DNA of 48,874 nt from Clostridiales bacterium (lineage in GTDB: Bacteria > Bacillota_A > Clostridia > Saccharofermentanales > Saccharofermentanaceae), in the NCBI GenBank assembly GCA_017649745.1, contig JAGCGE010000167.1:1-48874 (forward strand), in the 5' to 3' direction. A program made the position numbers and the translations under genes. This document shows positions 1-9,406 of the stretch, in pieces (positions within the stretch are counted from its first letter, which is position 1; the number at the start of each line of letters is the position of its first letter). The notes beneath the pieces were generated by a model, which worked only from the letters and a program-made list of their open reading frames with translations, was not told the DNA's origin and made no database searches.

Positions 1-2985
1 GAGTGGCTGGTAGAACAGAACACAGATATTCCTACTATTGAATGTGCTGCAGCGGATCTTCACTATCTTCCAGAGTATGAGGATCAGTATGGTTCCGAAA
101 CTGGCAAGTTTAGAGTAGGTCAGAAGGTACACGTTGTATCATCCGTACATGGTATAGGATCGGAATACGTTCTTCCAATGTTCAAGATCAGTATGAATCT
201 TGACAGTGGTGTGAAGCGTATAACGATCGGAACTCCTCCTAAGAGAGAACTGACAGATATTATTGCTCCTGGAACGTCTGGTGGAAGTACCAGATCCAGC
301 GGTAAGTCAAGTGGCTCTGGTGGGGGTGGTGGTTCAACGTATATTCCAGTTGTGGACGTTCTTACAAAAGTCCCCGGAGCAGAAGCATACAAATCTGTCG
401 TTACCAAGAAGAAGGCTAAGATAGACCTTTCGGAACTTGGTGGAGGAGATGTAAGCGATGTTACTGTAAATGGGACGTCGGTTGTTGATCCGGAAACAAA
501 AGTTGCAGAAGTTGTAATTCCGCCACCCCCTGCCGTTCCTGTGCAGGATGTGCAGTTGGACAATCATTCAGTTGTTGATCAATACGGAATTGCTAACTTT
601 GATTCGGATGATTTCGGTACGAAAGTGCAGGCCAATCCACAAGGGACACCCCAGGCACATCTTTCCACTATTGGAATCGATGGAAATGTGTATGATATTC
701 CTGGATCTGGTGGTGGAACAGTCTCAGATGTGCAGGTAGCCACATATCATGAAGGCGGGTATCAATCGGTTCTTGATGAAAATGGTGTAGCTAAACTTGG
801 TTCGTTGGCTAAATTTATAGCTCCGAGATATGGCAGCAATTATAGTGCAGATTCGCCATTTTTGGCTATATCAGCCTACACAAACATGGCCTATGACAGT
901 TCTACAAATCCAGAAGCAGATCTCAATGTAATAAAAGATGTAAGATATTGTAAATTAAACGATAATGACGCTTGGTTTGATATGGTCAATTATTTTCAAC
1001 GAGCTGCCATTTTAGATGATGGATTAAAAATGTATCCGAAACGTCAGCAAGGTGGAGGATACAAGATGCATATGTCGTTTAAAGACGGAACATATCCTAT
1101 GTTCGGCCTCCAGATTAATGATATGCTTCTTCAAAAAGAATCTTCAAATCAAAGTGCTGTTCAGCAACTTGATATCGAAGGCCATAATGGAATAGATGTC
1201 ACAACTTATAACAAAAAGATAAATATCTATTATACGGCTCCTCAACGACCGGATCAGCAACTTGTATACATGGATTCAAATTTTCCAGACGATATTGAGA
1301 CTGAAGAAACTACGGTAACTGAATATTCTGTAGAAGAAACAGGATCCTATTTAATAATGATGATAGGTAGAACAAAATCTACAGGTTCAATTTCTATAAA
1401 CGTTGACGGTCCAAATATGGTTTCGTTTTTTAATCAAGGCGACACGTATACTTATATTTATACAAATTCTAATAGAACAGAAACACAGTATTGGGCGACA
1501 AGATTTATAGTTGCAAAATTAACAGCCGGAACAACATTAACATTTACCTGGATTCATGATCCAATTTCCGAATGGAGACATCCAACGGTTATCACATCAA
1601 ATTATGATGCCATGTGTTGTAAAGCCGTTTATAAACTTAATAATTTCGATTTGACAAATGCTAGTTTACTTTATCATAATTCTGATGAATTATATAGCGG
1701 AGAAGAAGGTCCTAATAACATTGATTATTCTTATAATAGATCAGCATTGAGTGTAGAACTAAGTGTTCCTGCATATAGTAAATATGCTGATTGGGGAGGG
1801 ATTGGAAACGGATGGGTTCGTATGTATAATACTTATGTTCCGTCTGGACAATCTTCACGAGTTACCATAGATCCGTTCTTTTCGAATCGCGAAGCGATTT
1901 ATGCTCACGCTGACGAAAAAATAGGAGATGAAGCTATTGCTTATATTTCGTATGAAAATTCGCCTGATATAACCCAATCAAAGCGTTTTAAATGGTGGAA
2001 TTCGGCTGGATCAAATGATCTTTCGCATCAATCTTTAATGGTTGTACTAACGTTTCCTTTATACAATGAGACTACTGGGTACGTTACAGATTCCCAATTA
2101 AACAATGCTGTTAACACATTAGAGTCAAATTTCCAGGATGGTGTTGATGATATTTACCAAGCTTGTATCAGCAAGGGGTCAACACCTGCTAGCTATTCCC
2201 TTGCTGATGTAATAGATGGAGTTCTTAATATTCCTCAAAACAGCGATGCGACTCCTCCCATGTACACTCTTAGAATGATATTAGACGATGGCGTAGGTAA
2301 AGCTACAACAGATGTTGATGGACGATATGGAATGTATGTTCCTTTGAGATCTGATGGCACATATAACCTTCCATTTGGTACGGATCCAGATTCATTCAAA
2401 ATTCGTATAAAATTCAAATTCGATAACGTAGATGCTGGTTCTAGAACGGAAATTGGTTTATGTGGATCATATAACGGAGATTGGTTTGGCTTACCTGTTA
2501 TGTATGTTTATAAAGTAGGGAGTCAGTATGTTATTTGGGGTGGTGTTGGTGCTTCTAGCAGCGCTTGGGACGCATCTGTGGAAGTTAATTACGCTATTTC
2601 ATCTAGAACTTGGTATATTTACGATCTTATTTGGAATCGTGGATCATTGATGGCTAAGTTATACGACGAAGCTGGAAATCTTTTAGGTGATGACGTAACT
2701 AGTGCAAGCAATAGTTTCTACATCAATCAATCCGCATATTTCCAATTCGGTGGTATATTAAACAACAATACTGTTTTTGCATCAGATAAAGGTTTATCGA
2801 TAGATACTTTGCAAACTTATGTAGACATAGATGGCGCTAGAGTGTTTGGTGCTGATATAATTGGTAATGCTAGAGGTGTATATATAGAAACAGAGTCTTA
2901 CTATTATCCTACGCCTGTTGGAACAGCCGATTCGTCAATCAATGCTACAGCGACCATTACAACAACAGCTATGGAGGGTTCATAA
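1..2985 (+). CDS. Tail-tip / tail endopeptidase-like protein (5' end outside window)
   Basis: The reading frame is open from base 1, so the gene begins upstream; 994 residues are visible. The first ~80 visible residues (FRVGQKVHVVSSVHG, then LPMFKISMNLDSGVKRITIG) match the end of the prophage tail endopeptidase (Tal) family, which caps the siphovirus tail tube and contacts the host wall. A Ser/Gly-rich linker (about residues 95-115) follows, then a long beta-rich extension with no family I recognise, probably receptor- or wall-binding. The stop overlaps the next start in TAATG. The family call rests on the N-terminal stretch only; the C-terminal function is inferred. Confidence 0.7.
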   Translation, partial: EWLVEQNTDIPTIECAAADLHYLPEYEDQYGSETGKFRVGQKVHVVSSVHGIGSEYVLPMFKISMNLDSGVKRITIGTPPKRELTDIIAPGTSGGSTRSSGKSSGSGGGGGSTYIPVVDVLTKVPGAEAYKSVVTKKKAKIDLSELGGGDVSDVTVNGTSVVDPETKVAEVVIPPPPAVPVQDVQLDNHSVVDQYGIANFDSDDFGTKVQANPQGTPQAHLSTIGIDGNVYDIPGSGGGTVSDVQVATYHEGGYQSVLDENGVAKLGSLAKFIAPRYGSNYSADSPFLAISAYTNMAYDSSTNPEADLNVIKDVRYCKLNDNDAWFDMVNYFQRAAILDDGLKMYPKRQQGGGYKMHMSFKDGTYPMFGLQINDMLLQKESSNQSAVQQLDIEGHNGIDVTTYNKKINIYYTAPQRPDQQLVYMDSNFPDDIETEETTVTEYSVEETGSYLIMMIGRTKSTGSISINVDGPNMVSFFNQGDTYTYIYTNSNRTETQYWATRFIVAKLTAGTTLTFTWIHDPISEWRHPTVITSNYDAMCCKAVYKLNNFDLTNASLLYHNSDELYSGEEGPNNIDYSYNRSALSVELSVPAYSKYADWGGIGNGWVRMYNTYVPSGQSSRVTIDPFFSNREAIYAHADEKIGDEAIAYISYENSPDITQSKRFKWWNSAGSNDLSHQSLMVVLTFPLYNETTGYVTDSQLNNAVNTLESNFQDGVDDIYQACISKGSTPASYSLADVIDGVLNIPQNSDATPPMYTLRMILDDGVGKATTDVDGRYGMYVPLRSDGTYNLPFGTDPDSFKIRIKFKFDNVDAGSRTEIGLCGSYNGDWFGLPVMYVYKVGSQYVIWGGVGASSSAWDASVEVNYAISSRTWYIYDLIWNRGSLMAKLYDEAGNLLGDDVTSASNSFYINQSAYFQFGGILNNNTVFASDKGLSIDTLQTYVDIDGARVFGADIIGNARGVYIETESYYYPTPVGTADSSINATATITTTAMEGS

Positions 2986-3536
2986 TGTTCACGAAAGCAG
3001 GAAAACAAGCTTTACAGGTTGTGGCAATACAACCTGGTGAGAATAGTGCTAACAATGCAAAACCAATGTTTCCAAACAGTCCTGTGAAGAACGCAAACGG
3101 AGTTGATAGATGGGTTTCGTGGATAAACGGAGCCCTTTACAACACGTTTAATCCGCAAACAGCATTAACTAATAGCGGTGTTCATTTTGGATCAAGTGAT
3201 ATTGCTCCTTCCGAAGATGACTATCATCTTAAAGAGCCCATCACTAGCGGTTTTAATTCTTCATTAGTGACTAGTGAGAGAGGTGTTGACGGTACTGGCA
3301 AACCTTATTCCGTGTTGAGTTATACGGTTACAAACAGAACTTCTAGCAACATGACTATTAAAGAAATAGGCATAATCACTTGGAATATTGTATGCTGTAA
3401 TTCTAGCACTGCTACTAGTGCATCAAATGATAACATCCTTGTTGATAGAACCGTGCTTAATAGTCCTGTTGTTATTGAACCGAATCAAACAGCTACCATA
3501 AGATACAAAGTGACCTGTAGTATGACCTTTGCGTAA
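2985..3536 (+). CDS. Tail appendage / baseplate protein
   Basis: 183 residues, start coupled to the previous stop (TAATG) with GGAGGG just upstream. The pattern FGSSDIAPSEDDYHL, then TIKEIGI, then LVDRTVL and PVVIEPNQTATIRY recurs in tail-tip accessory proteins of Firmicutes siphophages: a jelly-roll-like beta protein with an 'IkEiGi' strand and a closing 'R-T-V-L' strand. It probably decorates the tail tip made by the gene before it. No catalytic motif is visible. Confidence 0.6.
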   Translation: MFTKAGKQALQVVAIQPGENSANNAKPMFPNSPVKNANGVDRWVSWINGALYNTFNPQTALTNSGVHFGSSDIAPSEDDYHLKEPITSGFNSSLVTSERGVDGTGKPYSVLSYTVTNRTSSNMTIKEIGIITWNIVCCNSSTATSASNDNILVDRTVLNSPVVIEPNQTATIRYKVTCSMTFA

Positions 3537-3573
3537 TCAGTTTTTTTTTCAAAAATAGGAAAGGAGCGTACCT

Positions 3574-4053
3574 ATGAATAACGTTGCATCACCGACTGTG
3601 TCTGGTCCGGTAGCCAATCTGCAGGGTTTAAACCCGCTTACATTTACCACAGAACTTCCTAAAGTGACATGTGTGGCAGATGCTAAGCAGTACCCTGCAA
3701 GAAATGGCACGGAGGATGTTTTGCTGGATCAAAATGACTCTGAAATCGCATATTTTCGGAAGATCGATATGAACGGATTCGTGCAGGTGGATCGGAGACG
3801 CTGTTTAGCGGAACCCGAACCTACCCAAGAGGAGCTCAACGACAAAAGATATTTGTCTAGAGAAGAGTTCGCGGCATTCATGGATCAGTTTAAGTCGTTC
3901 AGAGAGGAGATGAGTGAAAATGTTCGAGTTCTCACAGCAGGCACAAAGTCCGGTGACACCTACAACAGAAACACCTCAAACAAACAACGCAGCTATGATT
4001 CAAAGGGTTCAGCAAACCAGAACGCAGCTGCAGGCAATCAGACAGTCGACTAA
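3574..4053 (+). CDS. Tail-region protein of unknown function
   Basis: 159 residues after a good AAAGGAG site. The first half is compact (ADAKQYPARNGTEDVLLDQND); the second is polar and low-complexity (Ser, Asn, Gln), ending in NQTVD. The last 134 bases overlap the next gene in another frame, and the low-complexity tail lies in that overlap. Similar pairs occur in tail modules of Clostridia phages; I know no function. Confidence 0.6.
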   Translation: MNNVASPTVSGPVANLQGLNPLTFTTELPKVTCVADAKQYPARNGTEDVLLDQNDSEIAYFRKIDMNGFVQVDRRRCLAEPEPTQEELNDKRYLSREEFAAFMDQFKSFREEMSENVRVLTAGTKSGDTYNRNTSNKQRSYDSKGSANQNAAAGNQTVD

Positions 4054-4225
4054 TCCGACTGCCATGATGCAAAGCATGCTTATGAGCAACCCTCAGCTTA
4101 AACAGGCGGCAGATCTTGTCAATACCACTTACCATGGTGACGGAAAAGCCGCCTTTTATGATGCTGCGAGGGCTAAAGGCATGACTGACCAGCAAATTGA
4201 GGATTTTCTCAAAGCACTACAATAA
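3920..4225 (+). CDS. Small Gln/Ala-rich helical tail-region protein
   Basis: 101 residues. ATG at 3920 lies 10 bases after AGGAG (3905-3909); an in-frame GTG at 3914 is the alternative start. It is Gln/Thr-rich at first, then helical (MMQSMLMSNPQLKQAADLV), ending with a compact helical motif (KGMTDQQIEDFLKAL). The first 134 bases lie inside the previous gene in another frame. Probably a small assembly or chaperone-type protein in the tail operon; function unknown. Confidence 0.6.
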   Translation: MFEFSQQAQSPVTPTTETPQTNNAAMIQRVQQTRTQLQAIRQSTNPTAMMQSMLMSNPQLKQAADLVNTTYHGDGKAAFYDAARAKGMTDQQIEDFLKALQ

Positions 4226-4238
4226 AGGAGGTTTCAAA

Positions 4239-7200
4239 ATGGGAAGTATGTACGATGATACTCCTACAAGCAGGTTCGAAGAGGACATGCGAGCCATTAT
4301 TGATGGCACTCCATGGCCTGAAAGACCGCCTAAAAGCAAGATGGAAGAACTCCTGGAGGAGCTCAACGACCTTATCAAGGCAGGTGGGGGCGGAGGTGGT
4401 GGCACTTCCACAATCGCATGGAAACCTAGTGTGGCTTCAGATGGTACCATTTCCTGGACGAGAACAGCATCTGAAACTGCTCCGGAAGAACAGAACATTA
4501 AAGGCCCTGCAGGTCAAGATGGAACAAATGGTGCAGATGGAAAAGATGGTGCGGATGGTCTTGGTATTAAACAGGTTTCAATAAATCTTGAGAACCATCT
4601 TATTATTACTTATGATGACGACACGACCGAGGATGCTGGTGCGCTTCCAGAATGGTCGTCAACACTTTCTGCTTTAACCGACACAGCTATCACTTCACCG
4701 ACTAATGGTCAGGTTCTTACTTACAACTCCACAACCAGTAAGTGGGAAAATGCTGACGGAGGTGAAACAAAAGATACTGTTGGATATAGATTTGTGACAA
4801 AATCTACCAGTGGCCATGAAGCAACGATCACAGTTTCAAAGTATTTAAATGGCGTTCTCGATTCGTCAACCGATTATGGCTATGGCAGCATAGCTGATAG
4901 ACCGATCATAATAGATGGCTATATTTCTTTTGTGTACAAAACGCAGCAGACTTCTTGGGAATACACGATCCTTAGGGATTCGTTGAGCGGTCATTCTGTG
5001 GGATATTCTTATTCCTGGAGTTACTTAGAAACAATTGATGCCGAAGAAGAGTTTTACATATCTGAAGATACGCTTGCCGGTCTTAATGATGTTGCCATAG
5101 TATCACCTACAGCAGCGCAGCCTCTCACATATGATTCCACAAACAATATGTGGGTCAATGGAGGCATCGTCCCTGCGGTGAATGGTGGTACTGGCAATGC
5201 TACGGGATATGTGCAGGCAGGACGCAAGGCAAATACAAACATCGGTACACAGGCTACCGCAGAGGGTACGCGAAATACGGCATCGGGCAATCAGAGCCAT
5301 GCGGAGGGTGCAGATACGACCGCAAGCAATACCGCCGCTCATGCCGAAGGTAGTAACACACAGGCTACTGGATTAAACTCACACGCCGAAGGTGGAGGTG
5401 GCGTGGTTGCAAGCGGAGGTTCAAGTCACGCAGAGGGCACGTCTACCACGGCATCTGGGAATTACAGTCACGCAGAAGGGCAAGGCACAAAAGCACAAGC
5501 AATTGCTACTCATGCGCAGAATTTCAATACAACAGCGAGTGCGAACTATTCATCTGCCGCAGGATATTATACTACGGCAGGATATCAGAATCAGTTTGTG
5601 GTCGGTAAGTATAACGACAATAAGAGCACTAGTATCCTTGAGGTTGGTATCGGTACGGCAAACAATGCAAAGGCAAACGGTCTGGAGCTGGATACAAGTG
5701 GTAATCTCAAGGTTGCAGGCACCATTAGAGATGGTAATGGAAATGTTCTTAAAGATTCACCCAAAGTACATATTTTAGACACTGAGTCTACTGATGTAAG
5801 CAGCACTACATATATCCCGTTGGCAAACATAAGTACATTTCCAACCTGCGAAGTTGGGGATATTATTGTATTAAAAGTAAATGCTAATTACACATTTAAT
5901 ACAACTGCTGGTGGTTATTGGATGTTTAAAATTAATGATATCGGATATATGATGAGGCTGCTTTGGGCCGACGAGTCCGATTTCAATCAGGATCTGCCGA
6001 AGGGTAGTTGCGTTGTCTTTGTTTATAATCATAATATATTGTTTGATGACTTTTTAACGGTTGCATCTTTTGATGTTAAAAACTTCGATCCTTCCACAGT
6101 AGTCCAGAAATCCCAGACTGCAGGCCTTCTTAAGAATGACGGCACAGTGGACACTACCACCTACGCATCCGAAGCAGGCACAGAATCCTTGATCAACTCC
6201 ACCGTGGGCTGGACGGGGAAGAATTTGCTTCCGAGTACGGCTGTTACGCAGAGTTTGAGTGGCGTGACTTTTACCGTAAATTCAGATAAAAGCGTCACGC
6301 TTACAAATAGTGCAAATGCCGCTTTCACTTATGTTGTATTTGAAGGGAGTATCGAAATTCCTGCAAATTGTGTATTTTCTGCTGGTAGAATTCCTGCAAG
6401 TAGTACACAGATTTATGTGGTAATTGATGGTACTGCTTATTATGTTCCTGCGGATGGCACTTTTGTTGAAATTCCTTCTGGAACGCTTACATATTGTAAG
6501 ATATATGGTAATCAATATTTTGCACCGCAATCTGCCGTAACATACTATCCTATGGTTTATGACAAGCGCATCACCGACCCCACCTACGAACCCTACCACA
6601 AGAGCGTGGAGGAGGAGCTTTCTGCGATCCACAGCATTCCCTCCGGTGGCACAGCTGGTCAGGTTCTTGCTAAGGCCAGTGGTACTGACTACGATCTTGA
6701 GTGGGCTAACATGGCTGGTGGTGCTAAGGTTCACACCTGGGAGACGACTACTACTGATCAGTCTGACATGTGGTTAGTTCTTACTCTCACATCCACTCCT
6801 GTTCTTGCTGTAGGCGATATTTACGTGATCAAGGTTAAAGCTGACTATGTCGGTTACGATTTCCAGAGTTATGGCACGACGACATATGGTATCCGTTTCA
6901 CTAATGGCGGCAGCACTGTATCCTGGACTAACTGTATCTCTGCTGGTGTAGACGGTAGTGGTAATGATGTTCCTTTCACTCCTGATATTCATGAAGGTGA
7001 TGTAATTACACTGCTGTGCACTAATGCATCCACTCCTAAATTCCTCCTGCTTTCCAGCAATAAGAATAAGGAGTACTGTGAGGCCACGATCACCCTGTCT
7101 ACTAGCGCCACGACCACTGCAACTTTCTACAACGCCGGCATCACTTCTGATAGTGTGCTCGAGGTAGGAGTGTCGGAGTGGGGTCTTGTGCCTGATAGCG

Positions 7201-7289
7201 TGTCTATGAGCTCTACTGGCATAGCAACAGCAGTATTCCCCGCTGTCGACTCAGCCCGCAGCGTAACTGTCAGGCTGTACATCAAATAA
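4239..7289 (+). CDS. Tail fibre with collagen-like and YadA-like repeats
   Basis: 1016 residues. ATG 4239 is chosen because AAAGGAGG lies just upstream. A Gly run follows the N-terminal helix, then a short collagen-like stretch (GPAGQDGTNGADGKDGADG, about 89-110). About residues 330-460 are YadA-like head repeats (ASGNQSHAEG, ASGGSSHAEG, ASGNYSHAEG), which form trimeric beta-rolls in adhesins. Two units with GGxxGQVLxK/TY-type seams (about 160 and 810) look like repeated fibre modules. Likely a trimeric receptor-binding fibre. GATATT is rare here compared with the early region, which suggests separate ancestry. Confidence 0.8.
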   Translation: MGSMYDDTPTSRFEEDMRAIIDGTPWPERPPKSKMEELLEELNDLIKAGGGGGGGTSTIAWKPSVASDGTISWTRTASETAPEEQNIKGPAGQDGTNGADGKDGADGLGIKQVSINLENHLIITYDDDTTEDAGALPEWSSTLSALTDTAITSPTNGQVLTYNSTTSKWENADGGETKDTVGYRFVTKSTSGHEATITVSKYLNGVLDSSTDYGYGSIADRPIIIDGYISFVYKTQQTSWEYTILRDSLSGHSVGYSYSWSYLETIDAEEEFYISEDTLAGLNDVAIVSPTAAQPLTYDSTNNMWVNGGIVPAVNGGTGNATGYVQAGRKANTNIGTQATAEGTRNTASGNQSHAEGADTTASNTAAHAEGSNTQATGLNSHAEGGGGVVASGGSSHAEGTSTTASGNYSHAEGQGTKAQAIATHAQNFNTTASANYSSAAGYYTTAGYQNQFVVGKYNDNKSTSILEVGIGTANNAKANGLELDTSGNLKVAGTIRDGNGNVLKDSPKVHILDTESTDVSSTTYIPLANISTFPTCEVGDIIVLKVNANYTFNTTAGGYWMFKINDIGYMMRLLWADESDFNQDLPKGSCVVFVYNHNILFDDFLTVASFDVKNFDPSTVVQKSQTAGLLKNDGTVDTTTYASEAGTESLINSTVGWTGKNLLPSTAVTQSLSGVTFTVNSDKSVTLTNSANAAFTYVVFEGSIEIPANCVFSAGRIPASSTQIYVVIDGTAYYVPADGTFVEIPSGTLTYCKIYGNQYFAPQSAVTYYPMVYDKRITDPTYEPYHKSVEEELSAIHSIPSGGTAGQVLAKASGTDYDLEWANMAGGAKVHTWETTTTDQSDMWLVLTLTSTPVLAVGDIYVIKVKADYVGYDFQSYGTTTYGIRFTNGGSTVSWTNCISAGVDGSGNDVPFTPDIHEGDVITLLCTNASTPKFLLLSSNKNKEYCEATITLSTSATTTATFYNAGITSDSVLEVGVSEWGLVPDSVSMSSTGIATAVFPAVDSARSVTVRLYIK

Positions 7290-7303
7290 AGGAGGTACAG
7301 TCT

Positions 7304-8098
7304 ATGGCGTTTTATATTATGAAGCCGTGGTACGCTAAAAAAGGCAAGACCTATCAAGGGATATGGGTGCCGAAGACGTGGTCGGGGCGGCTGACGAGTT
7401 TTACTGGTATTAATGTTTGGACAGATGGGACAGACATTTATTACTCAGGTAATCTTAGCTCGAATCAGTATGTTCTTGATAAATCTACTTCTACATGGTC
7501 TGCAAAAACATGGTCGGGACTGACGGGGCCTACTGGTCAATATATCTGGACGGATGGGACGGATATATATTATTCAAACAGTTCAAATCAGTACGTTCTC
7601 GACAAATCCACAAGCACATGGTCTAGCAAAACGTGGATGGGGATGGGGAATTTCACTGGTCTATATATCTGGACAGACGACACAGACATTTATTACTCAA
7701 ATAACGCAACTCAGACTGTTTTAAACAAAGCTACAAGCACATGGACTACAAAAACATGGTCGGGAGTTTCATTTTTTAGAGGATTGCAGACTTGGACGGA
7801 TGGAGAAAATATATATTTTTCAAATAGTACAAACCAGTATGTTTTAGACAAAGCCACATCTACATGGTCTGCAAAGACATGGACAGGTTTGACGGATTTC
7901 CATGGTCAATATGTTTGGAAAGACAGTGACTATATTTACTATTCAGATGGCGCAAGCCAGTACGTTTTAGACAAAGCTACATCAACATGGACGGCAAAAA
8001 CGTGGCAGGGATTGACGGATTTTGCTGGCAATAATATTTGGAAAGACGGTGACCACATTTATTATTCAAACGGCGAAACGCATTACGAATTAACCTAA
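7304..8098 (+). CDS. Kelch-like repeat protein, probable receptor binding
   Basis: 264 residues with AAAGGAGG upstream. After a short leader (MAFYIMKPWYAKKGK) it consists of six repeats of about 41 residues (~123 bp), each with KTW-G, W-T/K-D-G, IYYS, QYVLDK and STSTW. This is a kelch-like beta-propeller pattern with six blades. Position after the fibre gene suggests a tip or receptor-binding accessory. The near-identical tandem DNA repeats could allow blade number to vary by recombination. Confidence 0.75.
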   Translation: MAFYIMKPWYAKKGKTYQGIWVPKTWSGRLTSFTGINVWTDGTDIYYSGNLSSNQYVLDKSTSTWSAKTWSGLTGPTGQYIWTDGTDIYYSNSSNQYVLDKSTSTWSSKTWMGMGNFTGLYIWTDDTDIYYSNNATQTVLNKATSTWTTKTWSGVSFFRGLQTWTDGENIYFSNSTNQYVLDKATSTWSAKTWTGLTDFHGQYVWKDSDYIYYSDGASQYVLDKATSTWTAKTWQGLTDFAGNNIWKDGDHIYYSNGETHYELT

Positions 8099-8117
8099 AC
8101 AAAAGGAGGATAACACA

Positions 8118-8384
8118 ATGAAGTATTACATCGTAAAGTTGCTCACAAACACCGCAGGGCAGGACGCATCATCGGTAACTGTTTTCGAGGATGATGAAAC
8201 CAAGACTGCTCGCGACAAGGCGATCGTGTCTTATCATCAGACGCTTGCAATGTACCACAACGCAGATGATGTGCTGTATGCCATCGTACAGCTGGTAAAT
8301 GAGATCGGAAACTGCGAGATCATGGAAAAGGTAGATCATCGTCCTGCTCCCGAACCCGAACCGGAACCTAATGAGGGTGAGTAA
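8118..8384 (+). CDS. Small tail-operon protein
   Basis: 88 residues with AAAGGAGG upstream. N-terminal beta strand (MKYYIVKLLTNTAGQDA), a central helical part (KAIVSYHQTLAMYHN), and a C-terminal Pro-Glu tail. Proteins of this form end tail operons in several Clostridia phages; no function is known to me. A strong terminator follows at 8398. Confidence 0.6.
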   Translation: MKYYIVKLLTNTAGQDASSVTVFEDDETKTARDKAIVSYHQTLAMYHNADDVLYAIVQLVNEIGNCEIMEKVDHRPAPEPEPEPNEGE

Positions 8385-8397
8385 CACTTGATAGAAG

Positions 8398-8426
8398 GGC
8401 CTCTTGGAAACGGGAGGCCTTTTTAT
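8398..8426 (+). terminator. Rho-independent terminator, end of tail operon
   Basis: GGCCTC and GAGGCC pair over a 10-base loop, followed by five T. Confidence 0.85.
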
Positions 8427-8430
8427 ATTC

Positions 8431-8463
8431 TACCTTGAAAACTGAATGGTACCTTGACAATTG
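8431..8463 (+). promoter_or_regulatory. Leader with rRNA-spacer-like TTGAAAACTGAAT sequence
   Basis: Just after the terminator lies TACCTTGAAAACTGAATGG, followed by a partial direct repeat TACCTTGACAATTG. The first copy resembles the line found before 23S rRNA in many Firmicutes (xCCTTGAAAACTGxATA). TTGACA at 8454-8459 could be a -35 box, but no clear -10 follows at the right distance. It may carry processing or antitermination signals for the next structural gene. Confidence 0.35.
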
Positions 8464-8509
8464 ACGAACAGTAAACCAAACAAAAAGATATTTAAAGGAG
8501 GACACTAAA

Positions 8510-9094
8510 ATGGACGGACTTACCGCAAGTGATGCCATTGCTTTGAGAAACAATGATGGCGGTTTCATGGGTGACGGAATGGGTGCATTCTGGATATTTG
8601 CTCTGCTTCTGCTCAACAACAACGGTTGGGGCGGAAACAACAAAAACTATGTCACCGAGGGAGAACTCGCAGCTTCTCAGCAGGGCCAGACCAACAACCT
8701 CATGCTCAGCAATCTTCAGCAGCAGGTAGCTGGATCCCAGTATGCAACGGCACAGGCCATTAACGATCAGACGAATTTCCTTATGCAGCAGAATAATACG
8801 AATCTCGTTAATGCGATCCAGGGCTTCAACAACATTGGCCTCCAGATCACCAATCAGACGAATCAGCTTTCGTCCCAGTTACAGCAGATGAGCGCTCAGA
8901 TGAACGATTGCTGCTGTTCTATTAAGACTCAGATGCTTCAGAACAGACTCGACGATGCAAACGCTAAGATCGTTGAGCAGCGTAATGAGATCAGCAATCT
9001 TCAGCAGACCCAGACGATCCTTAATACTCTCGGCCGTTTCGTTGCCTGGAGTGGTAACGGTTCTCAGGGCGGTACTGCAGCAGCTGCTGGTTGA
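8510..9094 (+). CDS. Coiled-coil virion-associated protein with CCC motif
   Basis: 194 residues with AAAGGAGG upstream and terminators on both sides, so it is a monocistronic unit, consistent with high expression. It starts with a short hydrophobic segment (FWIFALLLL) and Gly/Asn-rich turns, then a long Gln/Asn-rich coiled coil. NDCCCSIKTQM near residue 130 matches the 'DCCC' motif of a conserved family in Firmicutes phages whose role is unknown. Possibly a structural or ejected membrane-active protein. Confidence 0.65.
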   Translation: MDGLTASDAIALRNNDGGFMGDGMGAFWIFALLLLNNNGWGGNNKNYVTEGELAASQQGQTNNLMLSNLQQQVAGSQYATAQAINDQTNFLMQQNNTNLVNAIQGFNNIGLQITNQTNQLSSQLQQMSAQMNDCCCSIKTQMLQNRLDDANAKIVEQRNEISNLQQTQTILNTLGRFVAWSGNGSQGGTAAAAG

Positions 9095-9116
9095 ATTTGA
9101 ATTCGGAAATTTTCCC

Positions 9117-9150
9117 GGAGGGGTCTTTTCGGAGACCTCTCCCGTTTTTA
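9117..9150 (+). terminator. Rho-independent terminator
   Basis: A nine-pair stem (9117-9125 with 9134-9142, one G-T pair) is followed by a T run. Confidence 0.85.
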
Positions 9151-9172
9151 TATATTTGGGAGGGTAACAACG

Positions 9173-9406
9173 ATGGCTAACAACACCGATTCAGGCTGGA
9201 TTGAACAGCAGGCATACCTAGAAAAGGCATACACCGGTGAACAAGTTAGAACCGCTTTGATCGAGAATCTCATTATGCTTAAAGCATCACATGATATTCG
9301 TGTGAAAAAGCTTAAGGAGAGAGACCATTTTATAGAGGATGGTCAGGACCCGATCAATCCTGGTGATGCAGATCTAAATGAAGGAGGAGGAGAACCCAAT
9401 GGCTGA
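9173..9406 (+). CDS. Small tail protein with BppU-like N-terminal motif
   Basis: 77 residues, GGGAGGG upstream. YLEKAYTGEQVRTALIENL matches the 'A-x-x-G-x-x-VR-x-A-I' segment found at the start of many siphophage baseplate/receptor proteins, and is repeated at the start of the next gene (RTASSGESVRDAIIQCM). Likely a short docking protein for the tail tip. It overlaps the next start by 8 bases. Confidence 0.55.
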   Translation: MANNTDSGWIEQQAYLEKAYTGEQVRTALIENLIMLKASHDIRVKKLKERDHFIEDGQDPINPGDADLNEGGGEPNG

